From NCBI RefSeq assembly GCF_004022565.1, contig NZ_CP022987.1, positions 2,976,001-3,040,000 on the forward strand: a DNA stretch of 64,000 nucleotides, read 5' to 3'. A program made the position numbers and the translations under genes. Positions 56,410 to 64,000 of the stretch are shown here, in pieces (positions within the stretch are counted from its first letter, which is position 1; each line of letters begins with the position of its first letter). The DNA is from Pollutimonas thiosulfatoxidans (GTDB taxonomy: Bacteria > Pseudomonadota > Gammaproteobacteria > Burkholderiales > Burkholderiaceae_B). Below the pieces are notes generated by a model, which saw only the letters and a list, made by a program, of their open reading frames with translations, searched no databases and was not told the origin of the DNA.

Positions 56410-59325
56410 TTAGTCCTGATCCGGATGGGTGTCGAGGATGAATTCCCTTACTTTGTCCGATACCACAAGGTCGGCCAATGACCTGGCGTTCAGAATATCC
56501 ACGGGCGGACGCGCCTTGGAAATCACATAGCCTTGAACGTGATCGACGCCCATGCGTCTGAGTGCTTCCAGAGTCGGAGCGTCTTCCACCCATTCGGCGA
56601 TGCTTTCCATGCCCAAATTACGCGCCAGTTCGATAATGGTGCGGACAATGGCAATGCTGCTCTTGTTTGCCAGCATATCACGGATCAGGGTGCCGTCTAT
56701 TTTGATCACGTCGGCGCGCAGTTCTTTCAAGTATGAGAAAGAGGTATAACCCGCGCCGAAATCATCGAGGGCAATGCGTACGCCCATGGCTTGCAAACGC
56801 CCCATGAACTGGCGGGTTCTGTCCAGATTCTGCAGGGCCACGCCTTCAGTGATTTCGACACACAGACGCTTGGTAAGGTGCTTATAACGACCCAGATTGG
56901 CGAAAAACGCTTCAACAAACTTATTGTCGTTGAGCGAGACTCCGCTGAGGTTGATGCTGACAAATTGCGTTTTGCTCAGTCGCTTCTCGTGCTTCTCCAG
57001 CCATTCCAGCGTGGCCGAAAACACCCACTTGTCGATGATGGTGATGGTGCCACTCTCTTCCGCAGCCGAAACGATCTTGCCGGCTGGAATCAGCATGCCG
57101 GCCGAGTCCTTGACGCGTAACAGCACCTCGAAATTAAGCGAGGCAAGCGGCGCGGCCATCGACATGATGGGCTGAAGCTCGAGATACAGGCCGCGTGGCG
57201 AATCGCCACCTTCCAACTGATTGAACAGCCGTAGTTCTTCCGTATGGTCCAGCAGTTCTTGAGAGTCCTGCTCATAAACGACGACGTCGCGCTGTTGCTT
57301 TCGGGCTTCACGACAGGCATGACTGGCGGCCGAGATGGCTTCCTGGGCATCCATGTCCTGGCTCACTTCCACTACGCCTATCGCGCCTTTGACCCTGAAA
57401 GACCGTGAACTGATGAGGAAATCCGCCGTGTTCAGGTCATCGATGATCTTTTGCGCGATGGTGCGTGCCTCGGCAGCCTTGCAATCAGGAAACAAGACGA
57501 TGAATTCGTCGCCGCCAATGCGGCCCACCTGCTCCTTGCCGGTCAGGGAGGCCTTGATGCGCTGGCACACCTGAACCAGCACTTCGTCGCCGGCTGTATG
57601 GCCGAACAAGCCATTGATGCGCTTGAAGTGGTCCAGGTCCAGGTAAGCCAGTGCGCAGGGCTTGCCGCCTTCCAGCGCTTCCAGCGAGCTTGCCAGTGCT
57701 TTCTCGATACCACGACGGTTCAGCACGTCGGTAAGCGGGTCGTTATCGGCCAGGAAGCGCAGACGATTGATGGTTTTGGTACGCGCTGTGATGTCTTGAA
57801 GCGAGCCCTCGATGCGTCCCATGGTCATGGCAGCGCGGACCACGAAGTGCTGCGGCATATCCGGATGACTGGCGGCATCCAGGCGCTTGATTTCGACTTC
57901 ATTTCCGGCCAGCGTCATCTCCGACAGCTTCTGCCAATCCTGGGTTTCGAAGAAGTCACTCCATCGAACCACTGCTTTGTCGGTCAGCGAAAAATTGAGC
58001 ATTTGCTCAAGCACGGGATTGGCGCGTTGGAAGACCTCATCCGAGTCCAGGGTGAACATACCGATGGGTGTCACGGCGTAGTTGCTGACCAGTTCGGTCT
58101 GCGCCCGGGTACGTTCATGCCGGTCTTCGCGCATGCGTTCCGCGACAGCCAAGGCGATCATGACGCTCGAGAGCAACAGGGCAACGACACCGTTGAACGT
58201 GTCGATAAATTCGGTGCGCCCGAAGATGACTATCAGGATGCCCGAGAGCATCACGCACAGCGCCATGCTCAGCGACACAATATGCCACATCCACAAGCGG
58301 GATCGTGTTTGATACACCATACGGCCAAGCAAATACGCTGTCAGGACGATGCCATATCCGCAAACTGTCCATTTCAAGGGCTGGAAAAGCGATTCAGGAA
58401 GCAAAAGCGCGCCCGCCAGCAGCGCCAAGCCTCCCCATTGCGCCAGGCGCAATAGCTGGGGGCTTGCTACAGTGCGCCGGTTGGCGAACAGCTGGGTCAG
58501 CAGGGTATAGGTCAGGAGATAGTAGGCAGCGATGGTCACCTGCCGTATAAATTCCATCCACTCCAGGGGAATGCTGTGGCCCAGCCACTGGGTGTCCCAG
58601 CCCATGGCGTAGGCGCCCAAGCGCAGATTGCCCACCAGCCAGGCTGCCAGCAGCAGGTAGACCCACTCGCGGTTGGTAATGGCGATGACCAGGATGAAGA
58701 CCGCAATGGTCAGCAGGCCGCCTTCGAGCAAACCCACACCCCGATCAAAGCGGCTGGTGGATTGCCGAAGCTCGGGTATGGACCAGTGTTCCAGCGACAG
58801 ACTGCCTGTGTCGGCGAAGGTCGCCCGGCACAGAATGGTTATCGGTAGCGTGGTGTTGCCCAGCATGATGGCAAAACCCTGCTTGGACATGCGCAGGGAC
58901 CCGGTGGTGTTGTTGCGGTTGGCCGTTCCCAAAGTACGCATGGTGTCGGCGTCCCAGCAACTTAGCGTTTGGGTGTGGCGCGATGGCAGGTCCACACTGG
59001 ATTCATCGAACTGCGGTATGCGAGGTACCGTCGCCAGTATCCAGGAAGGCGACCCGGGTTGGGATTCGATGACGGGCTGCTGTGCCTGCAGTGCTTGCAG
59101 CGCCTGCGCGGGCTCGTAGGGCGTGCCGTCTTCGGCAAGCAGGCGGTAAGGCAGGTCTGCGCCTTCCGTGGCGGGGTATCGGTTAGTTAAGGTGGCTAGC
59201 GCCAGTATGGACGCAATGATGATGCAAGCAGGGACCCCGTACAGCGAAAAAAAATATATCGCGCGACCGGCCAACATGTTGAGCCGCTTGCCGGTGCTGT
59301 GGGAGTATCTTTTTAGGAACATCAT
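56410..59325 (-). CDS. Membrane GGDEF-EAL protein (cyclic di-GMP turnover)
   Basis: The 971-residue protein has one N-terminal membrane segment and a periplasmic region (about 45-205). Seven or so membrane segments (about 210-405) follow, in a 7TMR-DISM-like layout. A PAS-like segment (about 420-540), a GGDEF domain (GGDEF at 604-608) and an EAL domain complete it. In the EAL domain the signature reads EVLLR (from E733), with SINLSG, CVEITE, DDFGAG (DD 854-855), KIDG and QGY intact; only AEGVE is AEWVE. Both activities are possible, and the EAL part looks catalytically competent. Its signal is unknown. Confidence 0.9.
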   Translation of the reverse strand: MMFLKRYSHSTGKRLNMLAGRAIYFFSLYGVPACIIIASILALATLTNRYPATEGADLPYRLLAEDGTPYEPAQALQALQAQQPVIESQPGSPSWILATVPRIPQFDESSVDLPSRHTQTLSCWDADTMRTLGTANRNNTTGSLRMSKQGFAIMLGNTTLPITILCRATFADTGSLSLEHWSIPELRQSTSRFDRGVGLLEGGLLTIAVFILVIAITNREWVYLLLAAWLVGNLRLGAYAMGWDTQWLGHSIPLEWMEFIRQVTIAAYYLLTYTLLTQLFANRRTVASPQLLRLAQWGGLALLAGALLLPESLFQPLKWTVCGYGIVLTAYLLGRMVYQTRSRLWMWHIVSLSMALCVMLSGILIVIFGRTEFIDTFNGVVALLLSSVMIALAVAERMREDRHERTRAQTELVSNYAVTPIGMFTLDSDEVFQRANPVLEQMLNFSLTDKAVVRWSDFFETQDWQKLSEMTLAGNEVEIKRLDAASHPDMPQHFVVRAAMTMGRIEGSLQDITARTKTINRLRFLADNDPLTDVLNRRGIEKALASSLEALEGGKPCALAYLDLDHFKRINGLFGHTAGDEVLVQVCQRIKASLTGKEQVGRIGGDEFIVLFPDCKAAEARTIAQKIIDDLNTADFLISSRSFRVKGAIGVVEVSQDMDAQEAISAASHACREARKQQRDVVVYEQDSQELLDHTEELRLFNQLEGGDSPRGLYLELQPIMSMAAPLASLNFEVLLRVKDSAGMLIPAGKIVSAAEESGTITIIDKWVFSATLEWLEKHEKRLSKTQFVSINLSGVSLNDNKFVEAFFANLGRYKHLTKRLCVEITEGVALQNLDRTRQFMGRLQAMGVRIALDDFGAGYTSFSYLKELRADVIKIDGTLIRDMLANKSSIAIVRTIIELARNLGMESIAEWVEDAPTLEALRRMGVDHVQGYVISKARPPVDILNARSLADLVVSDKVREFILDTHPDQD

Positions 59326-59439
59326 CGTCTACTTATGGCCAACCTTTTTACTCTGTAAACACCGTGAGGCTGTTACATAAGCACATTGCTGCGGGTCGTT
59401 ACGCTATAGGGTTTACGGTCATCTTGAGCGAATCTTTAT

Positions 59440-59461
59440 GGCGGGCGCTTCAACGCCCGCC
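59440..59461 (-). terminator. Hairpin after lysA
   Basis: GGCGGGCG and CGCCCGCC (59440-59447, 59454-59461) form a perfect 8-bp stem with a six-base loop just beyond the lysA stop on the minus strand. The following bases are A-rich rather than T-rich on the transcript, so termination would be weak. Confidence 0.4.
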
Positions 59462-59470
59462 AGGCGGTGG

Positions 59471-60742
59471 CTAGTCGGTCAGCACGGACTCAGTGTCGAA
59501 AAGGCTGTCCAAGGCTTCGCGGGGGCGTACAACGGTGGCCTTGGCGCCGTCCACCATAACCTCCGCGGCGCGTGGGCGGCTGTTGTACTGGCTTGACATG
59601 GTGAAAGCATAAGCTCCTGCCGACATAATCGCCAGCAGATCGCCGTGTTGAAGGTCAAGCTGCCGATCCTTGGCCAGCCAATCGCCGCTTTCGCATATGG
59701 GGCCGACAATATCGTAGGAAGGGGCCGGTTGCCCGCCGGAGCGAGGCGTCACAGGCTCGACGCTGTGCCAGGCGTCGTACAGAGTGGGACGGATCAGGTC
59801 ATTCATGGCCGCGTCCACAATGGCAAAGTTGCGTGCCTCGGTGTGTTTCAGATATTCCACCCGTGTAAGCAATACGCCAGCGTTGCCCACCAGCGAGCGT
59901 CCCGGCTCGAGCACAATTTGAAGATGTGTCAGTTCGTGGGCTTGCAAGGCCAGGAAGACCTCGTCCAGCAGCTGTTTGGGCGTCAGGGGCGTTTCGTCGG
60001 TATAGCGTATGCCTATGCCGCCGCCCAGATCCATATGCTTTAGTTGAATGCCGTGGGCGGCCAACTGCTTGATCAGCGCGATGAGCTTGTCCAGCGCATC
60101 CAGGTAGGGACTGACTTCGGTTATTTGCGAGCCGATATGGCAATCTACACCGACGACCCGCAGGCTGGGAAACGACATGGCCCGCTGGTACACCGTCAGC
60201 GCGTTCTCTATGGCGATGCCAAACTTGTTTTCTTTCAGCCCCGTCGAAATATAAGGATGGGTGTGGGCATCGACATCCGGGTTGACGCGTAGCGACACCG
60301 GTGCGACCTTGCCGCACTGGTCGGCCACTTCGGCCAGGCGCAGCAGCTCGGCCTCGGACTCGACGTTAAAGCACTTGACGCCCGCGTTAAGGGCGGCCTG
60401 CATTTCCCACACTTGCTTGCCCACGCCGGAGAAGACGATGCGGGAGGGATCGCCGCCTATGGCGAGCACCCGCGCCAGCTCACCGCCTGAGACGATATCG
60501 AAGCCCGAGCCCAGCTTTCTGAATTCGTCGAGGACTGCCAGATTGGAATTGGCTTTCATGCCATAGCAGATCAGCACATCGCGCCCTTCGGAAGCGATGC
60601 GGTAGGCCTCCCAGGCGTCGCGCAGGGCCTGCCGGGAATAGACGTACAGGGGCGTGCCGTGTTCCTGAGCAAGCTGCTCCAGGGCTACATCTTCGGCATG
60701 GAGAACGCCGTCTTGAAATTGAAAGTGTGGTGCAACAGTCAT
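59471..60742 (-). CDS. lysA: Diaminopimelate decarboxylase
   Basis: LysA is a PLP-dependent enzyme of the fold-III group and makes lysine from meso-diaminopimelate. The 423-residue protein has the PLP lysine K63 in CYGMKANSN, the HIGSQI motif, the glycine-rich phosphate loop DLGGGIGI and the active-site cysteine in GPICESGDWLA. Its ATG overlaps the stop of the small lipoprotein gene by four bases. It is the last gene of the mrcA-lptM-lysA operon; the lipoprotein-lysA pair is conserved in proteobacteria. Confidence 0.96.
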   Translation of the reverse strand: MTVAPHFQFQDGVLHAEDVALEQLAQEHGTPLYVYSRQALRDAWEAYRIASEGRDVLICYGMKANSNLAVLDEFRKLGSGFDIVSGGELARVLAIGGDPSRIVFSGVGKQVWEMQAALNAGVKCFNVESEAELLRLAEVADQCGKVAPVSLRVNPDVDAHTHPYISTGLKENKFGIAIENALTVYQRAMSFPSLRVVGVDCHIGSQITEVSPYLDALDKLIALIKQLAAHGIQLKHMDLGGGIGIRYTDETPLTPKQLLDEVFLALQAHELTHLQIVLEPGRSLVGNAGVLLTRVEYLKHTEARNFAIVDAAMNDLIRPTLYDAWHSVEPVTPRSGGQPAPSYDIVGPICESGDWLAKDRQLDLQHGDLLAIMSAGAYAFTMSSQYNSRPRAAEVMVDGAKATVVRPREALDSLFDTESVLTD

Positions 60743-60942
60743 TGAGGGCTAGATGTCGGCGTGGCTGGGGAAGGGGCGGGTATGGATTGCGGGGGCGTGG
60801 TCAGCGACTCATCGGGGTCCGGGGGCGGAGGCATGTACAGCGGCCCCTTATACCCACAGGCTGCCAGTGTAGACAGCACCACCACCGCCCCGGCATAGCG
60901 GCGTGCACGGCGCAGGGCATCAACTAACACGGTCGCTGGCAT
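60739..60942 (-). CDS. lptM: Small LptM/YifL-like outer-membrane lipoprotein
   Basis: The 67-residue product has a lipoprotein signal peptide ending in the lipobox LAAC, followed by GYKGPLYMPPPP, the hallmark of the YifL/LptM family. In E. coli LptM helps maturation of the LptD-LptE lipopolysaccharide translocon. The ATG at 60942 fits the signal peptide; the frame continues upstream into mrcA. It overlaps lysA by four bases, the arrangement seen in many proteobacteria. The C-terminal half is a Pro/Ser/Thr-rich tail. The function is inferred from family and position. Confidence 0.85.
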   Translation of the reverse strand: MPATVLVDALRRARRYAGAVVVLSTLAACGYKGPLYMPPPPDPDESLTTPPQSIPAPSPATPTSSPQ

Positions 60943-60955
60943 GATGGGGACTCCG

Positions 60956-63391
60956 TCAAAATTCAATAAAAGAGGGTTGCGCCTGGCGCGGGGTACTGCT
61001 GCCACCTGTCAGCTGGTTAAGCAGATCGCCTATGCCGTCGATTCCGCCTCCGTCCAGCGGCACATCGTTGGGCGACGGCAGTCCGACCCGAGCAACTGCT
61101 TGCCCGGGAGGAAACTCGTCAAAGTAAAACTCGCCATTCACGACTGCCAGGCCATCCGGCATGGGGGGCGGAGGTGACTCCGCTTGGTCTTTCAGGGCGA
61201 CCCGCATATAGTCGAGCCAGATGGGCAGGGCCGCGCCGCCACCCGTTTCGCCCGAGCCAAGTGAACGCGGCTGGTCGTAGCCCATCCAGGCTATGCCCAC
61301 CAGCTTGGGTGTGTAGCCGGCGAACCAGGCGTCGTGCGAGTCGTTGGTCGTGCCGGTTTTGCCGCCCACATCGTTGCGCTTCAGTTCGCGATGTACGCGT
61401 GCACCCGTGCCGTATGTGGCAACGCCACGCAACATATCGTTCATGACATAAACGGTGCGCGGATCGACGGCCCGAGCGGCGGCATCGCCGGCCACCACGG
61501 GCTGGGCGCGCATGATGACTTTGCCGCTGCTGTCTGTGACATGATCGATCAGGTAGGGCGGTACGCGGTAGCCGCCATTGGCAAACACGGCGAATCCGCC
61601 AGCCAGTTGCAGCGGGGTAACGCTGCCAGCGCCAAGCGCCAGCGGCAGCACGGGCGGCTGACGCTCGCGGTCGAAACCAAAACGTGTGATGTAGTCCTGG
61701 ACGTACTTGGGCCCCACCGCTTGCATGATGCGGATCGAAACCATGTTCTTGGACTTGTACAGGCCTTGTCGCATGGTGAGCATGGGCTCGTACTTCTGGC
61801 CGTAGTTCTTGGGCGTCCAGGCCTTGGAACCGGTTTGCGCGGCCGTCAGCACAAAGGGTTCGTCCGATACTTGTGTGGCGGGTGTCAGGCCGCGCTCGAG
61901 GGCGGACGCATAAATGAAGGGCTTGAAGGCGGATCCCGGTTGACGCCAGGCCTGCGTTACGCGGTTGAAGTTGCCGTCCTCGAAGTGGAAACCGCCCACC
62001 AGAGCCCGGATGGCGCCATCCTGCGGCCGCAGGGACACCAAAGCGGCCTGTACGCTGGGTAGATTGATGAGCTCCCAGTGATCTGCAGTCTGGTGCACGT
62101 AGACCACAGAGCCGCGTTCTATGCGTACGTCGTCCTTGGCGCCTTTGACGAGGCCTCGGGCCACGACACGCAAGGCACCCTTGTCGGTGATTTCGATAAT
62201 CTGTTTGGCGGTGCGGGCGACGGTTACCTTGGTGGGGCTGGCTTCCAGTACGATTCCGGTCAGCAGGTCGCCGTTGTCGGGGTGTTTTTCCTGGAGCCCG
62301 TCAAGCAAGGCGTCCAGCCTGGCAGGGTCTTGTTCGATGCCCGCAGGCAGGTCTATGGTTTCTTCGGGGCCGGTAAAGCGGGCCCGCCGCGTGTAGTCCA
62401 GGATGCCGTCCCGTATAGCTTGGTAAGCCGCTTCCTGGTCTTCCGAATGAACGGTGGTGTACACGTTGAAGCCGCGCGAATAGATGTTGTCTTGGTACAC
62501 GCCATAAAGCAGTTGCCGCGCCAGCTCTGCCACATACTCGCCATGGATGGCATAGCCACCCGCTGGCGTGCCCGGTGCGGATTTCAGGACGATCTCCTGG
62601 GCCATCGCCTGCTGGTACTCGGCGTCGGTCAGGTAGCCAAGGCCATGCATGCGCCCCAACACGTAGGCCTGGCGCGATTTGGCGCGATCAAAGTTCGCGA
62701 TGGGGTTGAAACGCGACGGAGCCTTCGGTATGCCGGCCAGCATGGCTGCTTCGGCCGGCGTGATGTCGCTTAGCTGCTTGCCGAAATAGGTGCGCGATGC
62801 CGCGGCAAACCCGTAGGCCCGATGGCCCAGGAAGATCTGGTTCATGTACAGATCCAGAATCTGATCCTTCGTAAGTGTGGCTTCAATCTTGAAGGTAAGC
62901 AGCAGTTCGTAAAATTTGCGGGTATAGGTTTTTTCGGAGCTGAGGTAGAAGTTGCGCGCCACCTGCATGGTAATAGTGCTGGCGCCCTGCGTCTTGGACA
63001 TGTGGGTGATGTTGGCGACGACAGCCCGCGCCACGCCCGCCCAATCAATGCCGCCGTGCTGATAAAAACGGTCGTCTTCGGCTGATAAAATGGCCGACTT
63101 CATGACGTCGGGGATCTCGTTGAAGCGCAGGATGTTCCGGCGCTCTTCGCCAAATTCGCCTATGAGTACTTTGTCGGCCGTATAGATGCGCAGAGGTACG
63201 CGGGGCCGGTAATCGATCATGGCGCTCAGGTCGGGCAAGTTGGGCCACGCAAGCGCCAGGGCCAAAGAGCCCAGCAGAGCGCCGCATAGCCCCAGCCCGG
63301 CGACAAAGATCGCCGACTTGATAAAAAAACGGGCTATCCACGAACGGGACGAGCCGGTATTGTTTTTGGGGGAATCGGTAGAAGAACTCAT
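60956..63391 (-). CDS. mrcA: Penicillin-binding protein 1A
   Basis: PBP1A polymerises and cross-links peptidoglycan. The 811-residue protein has a cytoplasmic tail and one membrane segment (about 25-48). The glycosyltransferase domain has the catalytic Glu in AEDDRFYQHGG and further conserved KTQGASTITMQVARN. An OB-like insert follows, then the transpeptidase domain with the serine of SAFK at 487, SKN at 547-549 and KTGT at 678-681. It starts the mrcA-lptM-lysA operon and diverges from aroK across 115 bases. Confidence 0.96.
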   Translation of the reverse strand: MSSSTDSPKNNTGSSRSWIARFFIKSAIFVAGLGLCGALLGSLALALAWPNLPDLSAMIDYRPRVPLRIYTADKVLIGEFGEERRNILRFNEIPDVMKSAILSAEDDRFYQHGGIDWAGVARAVVANITHMSKTQGASTITMQVARNFYLSSEKTYTRKFYELLLTFKIEATLTKDQILDLYMNQIFLGHRAYGFAAASRTYFGKQLSDITPAEAAMLAGIPKAPSRFNPIANFDRAKSRQAYVLGRMHGLGYLTDAEYQQAMAQEIVLKSAPGTPAGGYAIHGEYVAELARQLLYGVYQDNIYSRGFNVYTTVHSEDQEAAYQAIRDGILDYTRRARFTGPEETIDLPAGIEQDPARLDALLDGLQEKHPDNGDLLTGIVLEASPTKVTVARTAKQIIEITDKGALRVVARGLVKGAKDDVRIERGSVVYVHQTADHWELINLPSVQAALVSLRPQDGAIRALVGGFHFEDGNFNRVTQAWRQPGSAFKPFIYASALERGLTPATQVSDEPFVLTAAQTGSKAWTPKNYGQKYEPMLTMRQGLYKSKNMVSIRIMQAVGPKYVQDYITRFGFDRERQPPVLPLALGAGSVTPLQLAGGFAVFANGGYRVPPYLIDHVTDSSGKVIMRAQPVVAGDAAARAVDPRTVYVMNDMLRGVATYGTGARVHRELKRNDVGGKTGTTNDSHDAWFAGYTPKLVGIAWMGYDQPRSLGSGETGGGAALPIWLDYMRVALKDQAESPPPPMPDGLAVVNGEFYFDEFPPGQAVARVGLPSPNDVPLDGGGIDGIGDLLNQLTGGSSTPRQAQPSFIEF

Positions 63392-63506
63392 TAGGGGCGA
63401 TTTTAAGTCTAACCGCAGTCAGACTATGATTTACGCATCAGGTTTCTGTAACCATGTAATGCAGTGTAGCGGCGAGTGTTCGGGTTGCAAGTGGGATAAT
63501 ACACAA

Positions 63507-64000
63507 ATGAATGACTCTTTACCTTTGGAGCCCGCCGCCGAAGATGCGGGCCGCCATGGCCATCAAGAGCCGGAAGGCGCTACCTTACCGCACGATCTGC
63601 CCGTATTTCTGGTGGGCATGATGGGTGCCGGAAAGACTACCATAGGACGCAGCCTTGCCCGGCTGCTGGGGCGCGAATTCGTCGATCTGGATCATGAGCT
63701 GGAAGCGCGTTGCGGCGTGCGCGTGGCCTTGATTTTTGAAATTGAAGGCGAAGATGGTTTCCGTAAACGTGAGACCGCTCTTCTTGATGAATGTTCGCAA
63801 CGTAGCGGCATTGTACTGGCGACCGGCGGCGGAGCGATACTCGCCCCGGAAAACCGGCGTTTTTTAAAGGATAGGGGTGTAGTCGTGTACTTGCGCGCCA
63901 GCCCTCAAGAGCTCTATAGGCGTGTTGCGCGCGACCGCAATCGACCCCTGTTGCAGACGCCCGATCCGCAAGCTCGGCTTCAAGCCCTGCTGGCCGAGCG
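63507..64000 (+). CDS. aroK: Shikimate kinase (3' end cut by window)
   Basis: AroK phosphorylates shikimate in aromatic amino acid synthesis. I translated 164 codons by hand. About 33 variable N-terminal residues lead into the P-loop GMMGAGKTTIGR. VDLDHELEARCG, the shikimate-binding FEIEGEDGFRKRE and LATGGGAIL follow, then the LID arginine region RDRNRPLL. The frame runs off the window end with no stop. The start ATG at 63507 lacks an obvious Shine-Dalgarno; the DLD in place of the usual DTD is a mild variation. aroB normally follows. Confidence 0.95.
   Translation, partial: MNDSLPLEPAAEDAGRHGHQEPEGATLPHDLPVFLVGMMGAGKTTIGRSLARLLGREFVDLDHELEARCGVRVALIFEIEGEDGFRKRETALLDECSQRSGIVLATGGGAILAPENRRFLKDRGVVVYLRASPQELYRRVARDRNRPLLQTPDPQARLQALLAE

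Overview
The window is a ribosomal-protein/RNA-polymerase superregion of a betaproteobacterium. Protein sequences (RpoB/RpoC, an L3 with an N-terminal extension, an S3 with a long basic tail), System II cytochrome c maturation and the gene neighbourhoods point to Burkholderiales, probably Alcaligenaceae (Bordetella/Achromobacter/Pusillimonas-like). This placement comes from family knowledge; no search was run.

Layout. 1-10.3 kb: rplA (3' end), an L10-type leader, rplJ-rplL, an attenuator hairpin, rpoB-rpoC and a strong terminator. 10.3-14.0 kb (minus strand): a tightly overlapping signalling operon encoding an OmpR-type regulator, a LysM/FecR-domain exported protein and a CHASE2 histidine kinase. 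14.2-19.3 kb: rpsL-rpsG-fusA-tuf-rpsJ, ending in a terminator. 19.3-22.1 kb: a quaternary-amine ABC transporter in which the substrate-binding protein is fused to the permease, plus its ATPase. Then come a nested palindrome and a minus-strand guanine deaminase. 24.0-28.9 kb: rplC to rpsQ, with a terminator. 28.9-36.7 kb (minus strand): a fatty-acid uptake and beta-oxidation operon (aldehyde dehydrogenase, thiolase, FadB-like, FadL-like, FadD-like). 37.0-45.9 kb: the spc and alpha operons from rplN to rplQ, including secY, infA, rpmJ and rpoA, then a strong terminator.

46-55.1 kb: cutA, dsbD, a repeat-rich intergenic region, hemB and engB (minus strand), cytochrome c4, and the System II haem-ligation pair resB/ccsB. 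These genes together supply haem, thiol reductant, an apocytochrome and the haem-attachment machine. 55.3-59.3 kb: a diguanylate cyclase and a convergent membrane GGDEF-EAL protein. 59.4-63.4 kb (minus strand): mrcA (PBP1A), a small LptM-like lipoprotein and lysA. The window ends inside aroK.

Most unusual points. The S10-spc superoperon, normally continuous, is broken twice by metabolic operons, and each downstream half has a visible promoter with a stem-loop at the predicted 5' end of the transcript. Two copies of a 94-bp structured repeat core lie in inverted orientation between dsbD and hemB, each clasped by long palindromic arms that are self-complementary but differ between copies. A second kind of large nested palindrome lies between proV and guaD. 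I found no tRNA, rRNA, CRISPR array, insertion sequence or prophage gene.
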